Shown here: in pieces, positions 1 to 8,528 of the stretch
How the letters are laid out: every line of letters starts with the position of its first letter
Numbering within the stretch: the stretch's first letter is position 1
NCBI GenBank assembly: GCA_902527635.1
Contig: CABZPS010000003.1
Coordinates: forward strand, 1 to 60,195
Source: an uncultured Pelagibacteraceae bacterium
GTDB lineage: Bacteria; Pseudomonadota; Alphaproteobacteria; Pelagibacterales; Pelagibacteraceae
DNA: 60,195 nucleotides
Direction of reading: 5' to 3'
Made by a program: the position numbers and the translations under genes
Notes under the pieces: model-generated
Told to the model about the DNA's origin: nothing
Databases searched by the model: none
The model's input: only the letters and a program-made list of their open reading frames with translations

Positions 1-1
1 A

Positions 2-343
2 ACTATTGAGGCTATTGATGCAGGTATAAGCGCTACTAAACCAGGTAATACCGCCAATGATGTAGCGCAAGCTTTCTGGAAAGTTTTAGATAAGTATGGA
101 ATAGAAAAAAAATCAAGAACTGGTTATTCAATTGGTATTGGCTATCCACCAGATTGGGGAGAGCATACATTAAATATTTATAAAGGTGATATGACTGTTC
201 TAAAACCAAATGTTTGTTTTCATATGATTGCTGTTATGCAATTTGGAGAATGGGGTGTTGAAGCTTCAGAAGCTATTAGAGTTACTGACAATGGATCAGA
301 ACTATTTTGCAATATGTCAAAAGAACTTCACGTTAAAAGCTAA
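2..343 (+). CDS. M24-family metallohydrolase (creatinase/ectoine hydrolase/Xaa-Pro type), C-terminal part
   Basis: The 5' end lies outside the window; 113 residues remain, ending in TAA. The visible part has the pita-bread fold signature of M24 enzymes: a glycine-rich GYSIGIGY stretch followed by a WGE, and a later VEASEAIRVTDNG block that matches the family's second metal-ligand glutamate region. Known members include aminopeptidase P, creatinase, ectoine hydrolase (DoeA) and the DMSP lyase DddP; substrate cannot be told from this fragment. It lies 51 bases upstream of a polyamine-type ABC ATPase on the same strand, so it could be co-transcribed and act on an imported amide or ectoine-like solute (inference). 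Confidence 0.75.
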   Translation, partial: TIEAIDAGISATKPGNTANDVAQAFWKVLDKYGIEKKSRTGYSIGIGYPPDWGEHTLNIYKGDMTVLKPNVCFHMIAVMQFGEWGVEASEAIRVTDNGSELFCNMSKELHVKS

Positions 344-394
344 TTATTTAAGGTTGATATTTTTTCTTACAAATGTTTTATAGTTACTTAATTT

Positions 395-1480
395 ATGTCG
401 GTTAATAAAGAATTCGTTAAATTTGATAAAGTAGATAAAAGTTACGATGGCAAAGTTTTAGTTGTCAAAGATCTCCAATTAGACATTGCAGAAGGTGAGT
501 TCATAACTATGTTAGGTCCTTCTGGATCAGGCAAAACTACTTGTTTAATGATGCTAGCTGGATTTGAAACACCAACCAATGGAGAAATATACCTTGATGG
601 GAATGCGATCTCCAGTATTCCTCCACATAAAAGAGGTATAGGAATGGTTTTCCAAAACTATGCTTTATTTCCTCATATGACAGTGTATGAAAATTTGGCT
701 TTTCCGTTGAGAGTGAGGAAATTTCCAAAAGATGAAGCAGATAAAAAAATTGATAAAGCTTTATCTATGGTGTCTTTACAAGGATTTGCTCAAAGGATGC
801 CAGGTCAATTATCAGGTGGACAGCAACAGAGAGTAGCAGTAGCAAGATCTTTAGTTTTTGATCCACAATTAGTTTTGATGGATGAGCCTCTTGGAGCTTT
901 AGATAAAAATTTAAGAGAAAGTATGCAATATGAAATCAAACATATTCATGAAAGTATCGGAGTGACAGTTGTTTATGTAACTCATGATCAAAGTGAAGCA
1001 TTAACTATGTCTAATCGAATTGCAGTTTTTAATGATGGAAAGGTTCAACAACTTTCAAGTCCAGATGAGTTATATGAAAAACCTGTTAATTCTTTTGTAG
1101 CAGAATTTATTGGAGAGAATAATACTTTTGCAGGAGAAGTTTCTGATATTTCAGGCGGAAAGTGTAAAGTTAAGTTAGCGAGCGCGGACATATTAGCAAA
1201 CCCAATCTCGGTTAAAGGAAAAGGTGACAGAACGACAGTTTCATTAAGACCTGAAAGAGCTTTAATTAATCCAAGTGATAAAATGGACAATATTCATAAA
1301 GGAAAAATTGAAGAAGTAATTTACCATGGAGATCACACAAGAGTTAGAATTAATTTATTAGGTAATTCTGAATTTATTCTTAAAGTCCCCAATAGTTCGT
1401 CTAATCTTGATATTAAACTAGGAAATGAAATTAAGATTGGCTGGAACAGTGAAGATGCTAGAGCGCTAGATCCAAAATAA
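395..1480 (+). CDS. potA: Polyamine-type ABC transporter ATP-binding protein (PotA-like)
   Basis: A 361-residue ATPase energising uptake of a small cationic or organic solute. Walker A GPSGSGKTT at about residues 41-49, Q-loop Gln near 87, signature LSGGQ near 139-143, Walker B LVLMDEP near 159-165 and the H-loop His near 197 are all intact. The last 110 residues form a TOBE regulatory domain as in PotA/FbpC/MalK-type ATPases. The downstream binding protein and two permeases of the spermidine/putrescine family complete the transporter. Substrate is inferred from family only; related SAR11-type systems could import spermidine, putrescine or other nitrogen-rich compounds. Confidence 0.88.
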   Translation: MSVNKEFVKFDKVDKSYDGKVLVVKDLQLDIAEGEFITMLGPSGSGKTTCLMMLAGFETPTNGEIYLDGNAISSIPPHKRGIGMVFQNYALFPHMTVYENLAFPLRVRKFPKDEADKKIDKALSMVSLQGFAQRMPGQLSGGQQQRVAVARSLVFDPQLVLMDEPLGALDKNLRESMQYEIKHIHESIGVTVVYVTHDQSEALTMSNRIAVFNDGKVQQLSSPDELYEKPVNSFVAEFIGENNTFAGEVSDISGGKCKVKLASADILANPISVKGKGDRTTVSLRPERALINPSDKMDNIHKGKIEEVIYHGDHTRVRINLLGNSEFILKVPNSSSNLDIKLGNEIKIGWNSEDARALDPK

Positions 1481-1520
1481 ACATTCAAAATATCTCAATT
1501 AAACAAGTAAAAAAGGGCTG

Positions 1521-1549
1521 TTGACTCTCATTATCGATCTTGTTGTAAT
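1521..1549 (+). promoter_or_regulatory. Probable sigma70-type promoter of the binding-protein gene
   Basis: TTGACT at 1521-1526 and TGTAAT at 1544-1549 are separated by exactly 17 bases, matching the TTGACA/TATAAT consensus at 5 of 6 positions each. It lies about 35 bases upstream of the binding-protein start and after the ATPase stop, so the binding protein probably has its own strong promoter. The leader also contains the palindrome CGTTTAAACG at 1565-1574 directly before a strong Shine-Dalgarno GGAGG at 1574-1578. Confidence 0.6.
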
Positions 1550-1582
1550 AGTATTTATATAAAACGTTTAAACGGAGGAAAA

Positions 1583-2698
1583 ATGAAAAAAATTAGTAAA
1601 TTATTACTAGCCCTATCTTTTTTATTTTCTATAACTACATCAGCATTCGCAGTAACAGTTGCGTCTTGGGGTGGAGCTTATACAGAAAGTCAAAAGTTAG
1701 GTTATGGTGATCCTACTGCCAAAAAGTTAGGTATTCCGATCAATTGGGTCGATTACTCAGGTGGATTATCAGAAATTAAAGCACAGAAAGAAGCTGGCAA
1801 AATTACGTGGGATATAATGGACGTATTTGCTATGGATACTATCAATGGCTGTGATGAAGGTTTATTTGTTAAATTTGATTTCGACAAAGACTTCCCAGCA
1901 GCACCAGATGGAACTCCTGCAAGTAAAGATTTCTTTACTAGCATGCCAAGTGAATGTGCTGTCGGAAATATTTTATACTCTTGGAACTACGCTTATAATT
2001 CAGATAACGTTAAAGGCACTCCAAAGACTATCAAAGATTTCTTTAACACTAAAAAATTCCCTGGAAAAAGAGCTATCTACAAAGGCGCTCTCACAAACTT
2101 AGAGATTGCTTTAGCTGCAGATGGTATCAAACCAGGTAAAGGTGGAGCAAAAATCTATAAAGCTTTAAACACTGACAAAGGTGTTCAAAGAGCTATGGAT
2201 AAGATCAAAAAACTTTGCACAGACCCACAAGGTGGATGTGTATTTTGGTCTGCAGGTGCTCAACCACCAGAACTATTAATGAGTGGTGAAGTTGTTATGG
2301 CAACTGGCTGGAATGGTAGATTCTTTAATGCTGCTGTTGGAGAAGGTGCTCCAATCGTACAGGTATGGGATGCTCAAGGTTTAGACTACGAGTATTTCGT
2401 ATTAGTTAAAGGTTCGCCAAATGAAGCTGATGCTAAAAAAGCTTTAGCTGAGATGACAAGTACAGAGGGTTTAGCTGGAAGTGCAAGATATATTGCATAT
2501 GCTCCTTGGAGAAAATCATCTATTTCCGTAATGGAAAAAGGTGAGCCATGGTACAAAGATGGTAAGACAAACATGGTACCTAATATGCCCACTGCACCAG
2601 CAAACACTAAAAATTACTTCTTAGTAGATCCACTTTACTGGGCTGATAACGGAACAGAACTTGGTGAAAAATGGGAAGCAATGAAAGCAGGATTTTAA
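1583..2698 (+). CDS. potD: Periplasmic solute-binding protein, spermidine/putrescine family (PotD-like)
   Basis: A 371-residue exported binding protein. Residues 1-23 form a Sec signal peptide with Lys residues, a hydrophobic core and cleavage after AFA; the mature protein starts with VTVASWGGAY, the typical first strand of PotD/FbpA-fold proteins. It captures the substrate for the adjacent permeases. The start at 1583 is supported by GGAGG nine bases upstream. A separate promoter in front and a hairpin behind suggest that it is expressed in excess over the permeases. Substrate is a family-level inference; agmatinase about 6 kb downstream supports a polyamine or guanidino compound. Confidence 0.85.
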   Translation: MKKISKLLLALSFLFSITTSAFAVTVASWGGAYTESQKLGYGDPTAKKLGIPINWVDYSGGLSEIKAQKEAGKITWDIMDVFAMDTINGCDEGLFVKFDFDKDFPAAPDGTPASKDFFTSMPSECAVGNILYSWNYAYNSDNVKGTPKTIKDFFNTKKFPGKRAIYKGALTNLEIALAADGIKPGKGGAKIYKALNTDKGVQRAMDKIKKLCTDPQGGCVFWSAGAQPPELLMSGEVVMATGWNGRFFNAAVGEGAPIVQVWDAQGLDYEYFVLVKGSPNEADAKKALAEMTSTEGLAGSARYIAYAPWRKSSISVMEKGEPWYKDGKTNMVPNMPTAPANTKNYFLVDPLYWADNGTELGEKWEAMKAGF

Positions 2699-2738
2699 TT
2701 TTAAGTTTTAAAGATTAAAATTTTATAATATATTGAGA

Positions 2739-2766
2739 GGGCGGTTATTTGATAACCGCCCTTTTT
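2739..2766 (+). terminator. Rho-independent terminator/attenuator after the binding-protein gene
   Basis: A perfect 10-bp stem (2739-2748 pairing with 2752-2761, GC-rich at its base) with a three-base loop is followed by TTTTT at 2762-2766. It sits 40 bases after the binding-protein stop and ends four bases before the permease ATG. It should cut most transcripts after the binding protein and let a minority continue into the permeases. Confidence 0.9.
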
Positions 2767-2770
2767 ATTT

Positions 2771-4024
2771 ATGAGCTCAAAAACAAAACAAATTTTAACA
2801 ACTGACGGGATTCCTTTAGAAGTAAGCCTTAAAAAAGCAGAAAAGAAAAATAAGATTAAAGCTTTTTTACTTGTTGCTCCTTTATTGTTGTTCATAATTA
2901 TTACATATGTGTTTCCAATAGGCGATATGCTTATGAGAAGTGTTGACGATAAAATGGTTACTGAGATGCTTCCTAAAACTTTTAAATCCATGGAAAAATG
3001 GGATGGACAGGATCTTCCTCCTGAGGAAGTATTTGAAGCTTTCTACTTTGATTTTCAAAAATTGATTGAAGATGAGCGAGAAGGAAAACTTTCAACACAA
3101 CTAAATTATACAAAAAATGGTTTCAAAAGTATTATTAAAAAATTAAGAAGAAAGTCTAAATCTTTTGAAGAGGGTAATTATAAAGAGCAAATTATGTCTG
3201 TTCATCGAAGATGGGCTGATGTTGAGTATTGGAGAGCAATTAAAAGAAGAGCTCCTGCATATACTTATCAAAAATATTTAAAGGGGATTGATATGTATGA
3301 AAATGAAAAAGGAGAAATAATCAATGTTCCTGAAGATAGAAGAGTTCATAGAATTTTATGGATGAGGACTTTGGAGATTGCATTCTTTGTTACGGTGTTT
3401 TGTTTTTTAATGGCATATCCAATTGCGCACTTACTGGCAACATTACCGATGAAGTACAGTAACCTTTTAATGATCTGTGTCTTACTTCCTTTTTGGACCT
3501 CATTATTAGTTAGAACTGCTAGTTGGATGATTCTTCTACAACAGCAAGGAATAGTAAATGATTTTTTTGTTATGATAGGACTTGTTAGTGATGATAACAG
3601 GCTAGAAATGATGTTTAATAAAACAGGCAGTTATGTTGCAATGACACAAATTTTACTGCCTTTTATGGTTCTACCACTTTACAGTGTAATGAAAACAATC
3701 TCTCCAAGTTTAATGAGAGCTGGTAAGTCATTAGGTGGAACACCTTTTGTGGCTTTTTGGAAGGTATATTTCCCTTTAACAATACCGGGTATTGGAGCGG
3801 GATGCTTGTTAGTTTTTATTCTAGCGATAGGTTATTACATCACCCCAGCTTTAGTTGGTGGAGCTTCAGGTACTTTAATAAGCAACCAGATAGCATTCCA
3901 TATGAAAAGTACTCTCGACTGGAGTTTTGCTTCAGCAATGGGCCTAATGTTGTTAAGTGGAGTATTGGTCATTTATTGGCTGTATAATAAATTAGTTGGA
4001 ATAGATAATATTAAATTAGGATAA
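2771..4024 (+). CDS. potB: Polyamine-type ABC transporter permease (PotB-like) with large periplasmic insertion
   Basis: At 417 residues this is about 130 longer than a usual PotB (near 285). TM1 lies near residues 30-50; a charged, helical insertion occupies roughly residues 60-190 before the remaining helices begin near 200. The C-terminal half carries the EAA loop (SPSLMRAGKSLGGT followed by FPLTIPG) that docks with the ATPase. The start codon lies four bases after a terminator U-tract with no free Shine-Dalgarno sequence; the next Met falls after TM1, so 2771 is still the best start. The second permease follows five bases later. Confidence 0.85.
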   Translation: MSSKTKQILTTDGIPLEVSLKKAEKKNKIKAFLLVAPLLLFIIITYVFPIGDMLMRSVDDKMVTEMLPKTFKSMEKWDGQDLPPEEVFEAFYFDFQKLIEDEREGKLSTQLNYTKNGFKSIIKKLRRKSKSFEEGNYKEQIMSVHRRWADVEYWRAIKRRAPAYTYQKYLKGIDMYENEKGEIINVPEDRRVHRILWMRTLEIAFFVTVFCFLMAYPIAHLLATLPMKYSNLLMICVLLPFWTSLLVRTASWMILLQQQGIVNDFFVMIGLVSDDNRLEMMFNKTGSYVAMTQILLPFMVLPLYSVMKTISPSLMRAGKSLGGTPFVAFWKVYFPLTIPGIGAGCLLVFILAIGYYITPALVGGASGTLISNQIAFHMKSTLDWSFASAMGLMLLSGVLVIYWLYNKLVGIDNIKLG

Positions 4025-4029
4025 ATAAA

Positions 4030-4884
4030 ATGGCTTTACCTAAATATACAGAACCACATTACAGAATTTGGCATTATGTTTATTTGACAATCTGTTCAGC
4101 AGTATTTTTTTTTCTTGTTGCCCCATTATTTGTTATTTTTCCGTTATCTTTTAATGCTGAGGAATTTTTAGTTTTTTCTGATGGAATGAAACGTTTAGAT
4201 CCTGATGCGTTTTCTTTAAGATGGTATCAAGATATGATTTATGGGACTAAAAATCCTTGGGGATTAGCTGCAAAAAATAGTTTTATCATTGCTATCTTTG
4301 CAACAATAGGTTCGGTAATACTTGGAACGGTTGCGGCTTTAGGTTTGAGCAGCAGACACATGCCATACAAAGGTTTAATTATGGCAGTATTAATTTCACC
4401 TATGATAGTCCCTTTAATTATTTCAGGTGTAGCGATATTTTTCTTCATGGCTAAAGTTGGATTAGCAGCCACTCACGCAGGAATAGTTCTTGCACATATT
4501 ATTTTAGGAACGCCATTTGTTGTTATTACAGTAACTGCAACTCTATCAGGATTTGATCATAGTGTAACAAGAGCCGCAGCCAGTTTAGGTAGTGACCCAG
4601 TAAATACATTTATGAAAATAACTTTACCTCTTATTTTACCAGGAGTGATATCTGGGGGACTATTTGCTTTTGTTACATCATTTGATGAAGTTGTAGTAGT
4701 TCTATTTTTAGCAGGATTAGAAAATACAACTATACCAATTCAAATGTGGACAGGCTTAAGGGAACAACTAAGTCCAACAATTCTTGCTGTTGCAACTTGT
4801 CTGATTATTTTATCAACATTAATATTAGTTACCGCTGAACTTTTAAGAAGAAGATCTGAAAGACTCAGAGGTATAAATCGATAA
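4030..4884 (+). CDS. potC: Polyamine-type ABC transporter permease (PotC-like)
   Basis: A 284-residue inner-membrane permease of normal length with about six transmembrane segments and an EAA motif (RAAASLGSD followed by ITLPLILPG). It pairs with the preceding permease to form the heterodimeric channel of the importer. The gene begins five bases after its partner and is followed after 12 bases by a beta-oxidation-type gene, so the operon may run on past the transporter. Confidence 0.87.
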   Translation: MALPKYTEPHYRIWHYVYLTICSAVFFFLVAPLFVIFPLSFNAEEFLVFSDGMKRLDPDAFSLRWYQDMIYGTKNPWGLAAKNSFIIAIFATIGSVILGTVAALGLSSRHMPYKGLIMAVLISPMIVPLIISGVAIFFFMAKVGLAATHAGIVLAHIILGTPFVVITVTATLSGFDHSVTRAAASLGSDPVNTFMKITLPLILPGVISGGLFAFVTSFDEVVVVLFLAGLENTTIPIQMWTGLREQLSPTILAVATCLIILSTLILVTAELLRRRSERLRGINR

Positions 4885-4896
4885 AAATTTCATTAA

Positions 4897-7119
4897 ATGA
4901 ATATAAAAAATGTTGTAGTGATTGGATCTGGTACGATGGGAAGTGGTATAGCGGCACATCTTTGCAACGCAAATATCCCGGTTACATTATTAGATTTAAA
5001 AACTGAAATTAGTGAAAAGGCTAGAGAAAGAATTCACAAATCTAGACCTCCATTATTAATCGATAAATCTAAAATAAATAATATTAAAGTTGGAAATATA
5101 TCTGATAATTTTGATGTTGTTAAAAATGCTGATTGGATTGTCGAGGCGGTAGTTGAAAGAATAGATGTAAAACATCTAATTTATGAAAAAATATTTAAAT
5201 CAAGAAAAAAAGGCGCAATTGTTTCATCTAACACTTCTTCGATACCTATAAAAGTTTTATCTCAAAACTTGACAGATATAGAAAAAAAAGATTTCTGTAT
5301 AACTCATTTTTTTAATCCTGTCAGATATATGGGGCTATTAGAAATTGTTAAAAATGAGAACAACGATCTAAATAAAATTAATCAATTAAAAGAATTTTGT
5401 GAAACTGAGCTAGGTAAAGGTGCAATTGTCTGTAACGATACACCAGGATTTTTAGGAAACAGAGTGGGGGTTTATGCCATGCAAATAGCAATGACAGAAG
5501 CTTTTAAAATGAAGTTGTCAGTTGAGGAGGCGGACGCTATTTTTGGAAGGCCGATGGGAATTCCAAAAACAGGTGTTTTTGGTCTATACGACCTAATTGG
5601 GATTGATTTAATGGCTGATGTATTAAAAAGTTTCATTAAAGAGTTGCCAGAAACTGATGAATTTCACGATGTTGCAAAAGAAATTCCATTAGTAAAAAAA
5701 TTAATTGATACGGGTTATACGGGAAGAAAAGGCAAAGGTGGCTTTTATAGAATAAATAAATCTGAAACTACTAAAGTAATGGAGGCAATTAATCTTGAAA
5801 CAGGTGATTATTCACCAAGCAAAAAAATTGATATTAAGTCTGAGAAGGTAGATCTTAACGTATTAATTAACAGAAAAGACAAATACGGTGAGTATGCATG
5901 GTCTGTAATTTCAAAAATAATAAAATACGCATCATCATTAGTTCCAGGGATTACTAATCAATTTAATGATATTGATGAGGCAATGCGATTAGGTTTTAAC
6001 TGGGCCAAAGGACCATTTGAAATGCTTGAGGAAATTGGTGTTAAAAATTTTTTTAACAAAGTTGATGATTTTAGTGGGAATAATTTTTTAGAGGAATTAA
6101 ATAAAAATAAAGATGAAGATTTCTATGGAGAAAGACAGAAATACACCAATATAGAAACATTTGGTAAAGTTAAAAAAACAGCAATGAGTTTAGATGGTAA
6201 TGACTCTGGAAAGATATATAGATTTCAAGATTACAATATTGTTGAGTTTACCACTAAAGCAAATGCTTTAGATTATGACTCAATGGATGCTCTGAAAAAA
6301 GCCACAGATAAACCTTTGATCATAATAAATGAGAGTATGCAATTCTCTGCTGGGGTAAACTTAACTTATACCATGCAATTTGCAGATAAGAATGATTTTA
6401 AATCAATAGAAAAATTTATTAAATATTTTCAAGAGACATGTAAGCATTTAAAATACTCAAAATATCCTGTGATTTCTGCTCCATCAGGATTAACACTTGG
6501 TGGTGGTTTTGAGGTTATGGTTCAAAGTAATTTTGTAGCATCACATACGAATATTGTTTTAGGACTTGTTGAGACCATTGTTGGATTAATTCCTGCAGGA
6601 GGAGGATGTAAGGAGATGTTAGGAAGATGGTTAGATACAGAGCAAGCAAAAAAAGATCCAAATTTTGCCCCGCTTAAAGTTTTTGATATAATTGGCTATG
6701 GAAAGACAGCAACCTCACCTGTGGAAGCAGAACCGCTGAAATATTTAAGACCTGAAGACAAAAAAATTATGAATAGAAATAGTTTATTAGAAGTCTCAAA
6801 AAAAATCCTCAATGAAAATAAAAATTTTAAAGTACCTGAGGAGCTTGTATTTAAACTTCCTGGAGAGAGCGTGAGAGGCGAAATGAATAAGATTATAGAA
6901 AAACTTTACAATAAAAAAGTGATCTTAGACCATGGTGTACAAGTTGCAAAAGAATTAGCAAATGTTTTAAGTGGTGGAGACACAACAATAGACGAAACAT
7001 TAACCGAAGATGACTTATTTAAGTTAGAGCTAGATGCATTTATGAGATTAATCGAAACAAAAAAAACACAAGATAGAATAAAACACACCTTGGCTACTGG
7101 TAAGCCACTAGTTAATTAG
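4897..7119 (+). CDS. 3-hydroxyacyl-CoA dehydrogenase fused to a crotonase domain
   Basis: A 740-residue bifunctional-type protein. The N-terminal Rossmann domain has GSGTMG at about 10-15; a SSNTSS segment near 110 and the catalytic THFFNP (His near 137) with the paired Glu near 149 are present. A 3HCDH C-terminal domain begins near 180 (NDTPGFLGNR). The last 300 residues are crotonase-like with a LGGGFEV oxyanion-hole segment near 530 and a PAGGGCKEML segment. The order HAD then crotonase is the reverse of E. coli FadB but is common in alphaproteobacteria. It starts 12 bases after the permease gene and may belong to its operon. Physiological substrate unknown. Confidence 0.85.
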   Translation: MNIKNVVVIGSGTMGSGIAAHLCNANIPVTLLDLKTEISEKARERIHKSRPPLLIDKSKINNIKVGNISDNFDVVKNADWIVEAVVERIDVKHLIYEKIFKSRKKGAIVSSNTSSIPIKVLSQNLTDIEKKDFCITHFFNPVRYMGLLEIVKNENNDLNKINQLKEFCETELGKGAIVCNDTPGFLGNRVGVYAMQIAMTEAFKMKLSVEEADAIFGRPMGIPKTGVFGLYDLIGIDLMADVLKSFIKELPETDEFHDVAKEIPLVKKLIDTGYTGRKGKGGFYRINKSETTKVMEAINLETGDYSPSKKIDIKSEKVDLNVLINRKDKYGEYAWSVISKIIKYASSLVPGITNQFNDIDEAMRLGFNWAKGPFEMLEEIGVKNFFNKVDDFSGNNFLEELNKNKDEDFYGERQKYTNIETFGKVKKTAMSLDGNDSGKIYRFQDYNIVEFTTKANALDYDSMDALKKATDKPLIIINESMQFSAGVNLTYTMQFADKNDFKSIEKFIKYFQETCKHLKYSKYPVISAPSGLTLGGGFEVMVQSNFVASHTNIVLGLVETIVGLIPAGGGCKEMLGRWLDTEQAKKDPNFAPLKVFDIIGYGKTATSPVEAEPLKYLRPEDKKIMNRNSLLEVSKKILNENKNFKVPEELVFKLPGESVRGEMNKIIEKLYNKKVILDHGVQVAKELANVLSGGDTTIDETLTEDDLFKLELDAFMRLIETKKTQDRIKHTLATGKPLVN

Positions 7120-7755
7120 CATTCTAATAGAATTAATAAAATCAGGTCTTAATACATAATGAGATTTATCAAGATACTTAATTTTTTTTAGTGCCTCTAA
7201 ACCATAAATTACTTTACCTATAGGAGTGTATTCAGACTCATATAATGGCTCATCCCTTAAAATTATAAAAAACTGACTATCTTCCGTATTGTAACTCTTT
7301 GATCTTGCTAACCCCACACTCCCTTTTTTGAAATCAAATGGAGTATCTATCTCTGAATTTATCGTTCCCAAACCAGACCTGCCAGTACCAATTTTTGCAT
7401 AGTTCAAGCTTCCTTTTTTACCAAATTCTAAGTCACCCGCTTGCACAAGTGTATCTTTTATTACTCTATGAAATGCAGAATTATCATAGGCCTTAGACTT
7501 AACTAATTTCTTAAATCTTTGAACAGCATTTGGAGAAATTTGAGGATAGAGTTCAATTATAACATTCCCACAAGGAACATTTAAAATTGCAATATTTGAA
7601 GGATCATCAAAACTAATTTTAGTTGGATCATAGTTTTTTACAAATAAACACTTATTCTTTATTAAAAAAAAAGAACCAAAAGAAAATACTGCTAAAGATA
7701 GTAAAAATATTAGAATTATTTTTTCTGATCTTGTTGCCTTAATTTTTTTGATCAT
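7108..7755 (-). CDS. Membrane-anchored cyclophilin-type peptidyl-prolyl isomerase
   Basis: A 215-residue protein with an uncleaved-looking N-terminal helix (about 12-32) and a periplasmic cyclophilin domain from about residue 54. Signature residues are visible: FHRV near 95-98, VQAGD with Gln near 105, and SQFFI near 160-164. It should catalyse cis-trans isomerisation of X-Pro bonds in exported proteins. The start overlaps the stop of the upstream HExxH protein gene by four bases (ATGA), and its 3' end overlaps the convergent dehydrogenase gene by 12 bases. Confidence 0.9.
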   Translation of the reverse strand: MIKKIKATRSEKIILIFLLSLAVFSFGSFFLIKNKCLFVKNYDPTKISFDDPSNIAILNVPCGNVIIELYPQISPNAVQRFKKLVKSKAYDNSAFHRVIKDTLVQAGDLEFGKKGSLNYAKIGTGRSGLGTINSEIDTPFDFKKGSVGLARSKSYNTEDSQFFIILRDEPLYESEYTPIGKVIYGLEALKKIKYLDKSHYVLRPDFINSIRMLIN

Positions 7756-8474
7756 AGTATAAAATTTGGATCAATTTTTGACAAATTTTTTTTTATAAAA
7801 TTTATTTTTTTTTCTAAGATTGGATCTTTAATATTTAAGTTTGTTCCAATCATTAAATGAGAAAAAACTTCTGCCATATCCTCAGATGCAGTAGATTGAG
7901 AGTATTCTGAGAAAAATCCTTTAGTATTGCTATAGGTTTCAAGACCTAATTTATCAGTACAGGTGGAGCATTCCGCATACTTAAAATCTGTCAAATTGAA
8001 GCTCGACCAAGTGCTCTCATTAAATATATCCTTATAACTGTCGTTTATTATATGAAAAACTTCATGATGAATTACACGTTCAAAATATTTTTCATTAAAC
8101 TTTATATCAAGAATTAATGTTTTCATTACATTATTTGGAATACCTGCTGTATTGATATTTGAGATTGATAAATCTTCACATAAAACAATATATTTTAAAT
8201 TTATTTTTTTTAAAAATACATGATTGTATCTGCTCAAATTTTTCTGAATAACTTTATACTTTTTATCTAAAGTTTTTTTTTCAGGGTCGTAACAATTTAT
8301 ATTATTGTCAACTCCTATTGTGAAAGGTTGTTTAGCATATAAGTATCTAAGCTTATTTGGAGTTTTAATATCATATATCTCCAAATTAGGAATCTTGATG
8401 AGATTGTAAATAGTATCTGCTTGTGCTGAATTGAAAACTATAAAAAATAATATTATATATCTAAAATAAATCAT
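7752..8474 (-). CDS. Exported putative zinc metallopeptidase (HExxH protein), unknown family
   Basis: A 240-residue protein with a signal peptide (about 1-19, ending AQA). It contains HEVFH near residues 137-141, a true HExxH zinc motif, and EDMAEVF near 198-204, whose glutamate is well placed as the third zinc ligand in the gluzincin manner. A CSTC pair lies between them (Cys near 169 and 172). The protein is not one I recognise by name. It forms a two-gene operon with the cyclophilin downstream (four-base overlap), so a role in processing or folding of exported proteins is a reasonable inference. Confidence 0.6.
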   Translation of the reverse strand: MIYFRYIILFFIVFNSAQADTIYNLIKIPNLEIYDIKTPNKLRYLYAKQPFTIGVDNNINCYDPEKKTLDKKYKVIQKNLSRYNHVFLKKINLKYIVLCEDLSISNINTAGIPNNVMKTLILDIKFNEKYFERVIHHEVFHIINDSYKDIFNESTWSSFNLTDFKYAECSTCTDKLGLETYSNTKGFFSEYSQSTASEDMAEVFSHLMIGTNLNIKDPILEKKINFIKKNLSKIDPNFIL

Positions 8475-8528
8475 ATATCTTTATATAGAAGATATTCCAA
8501 ATTAAAAGAATGTGATACAGTTTTTACT

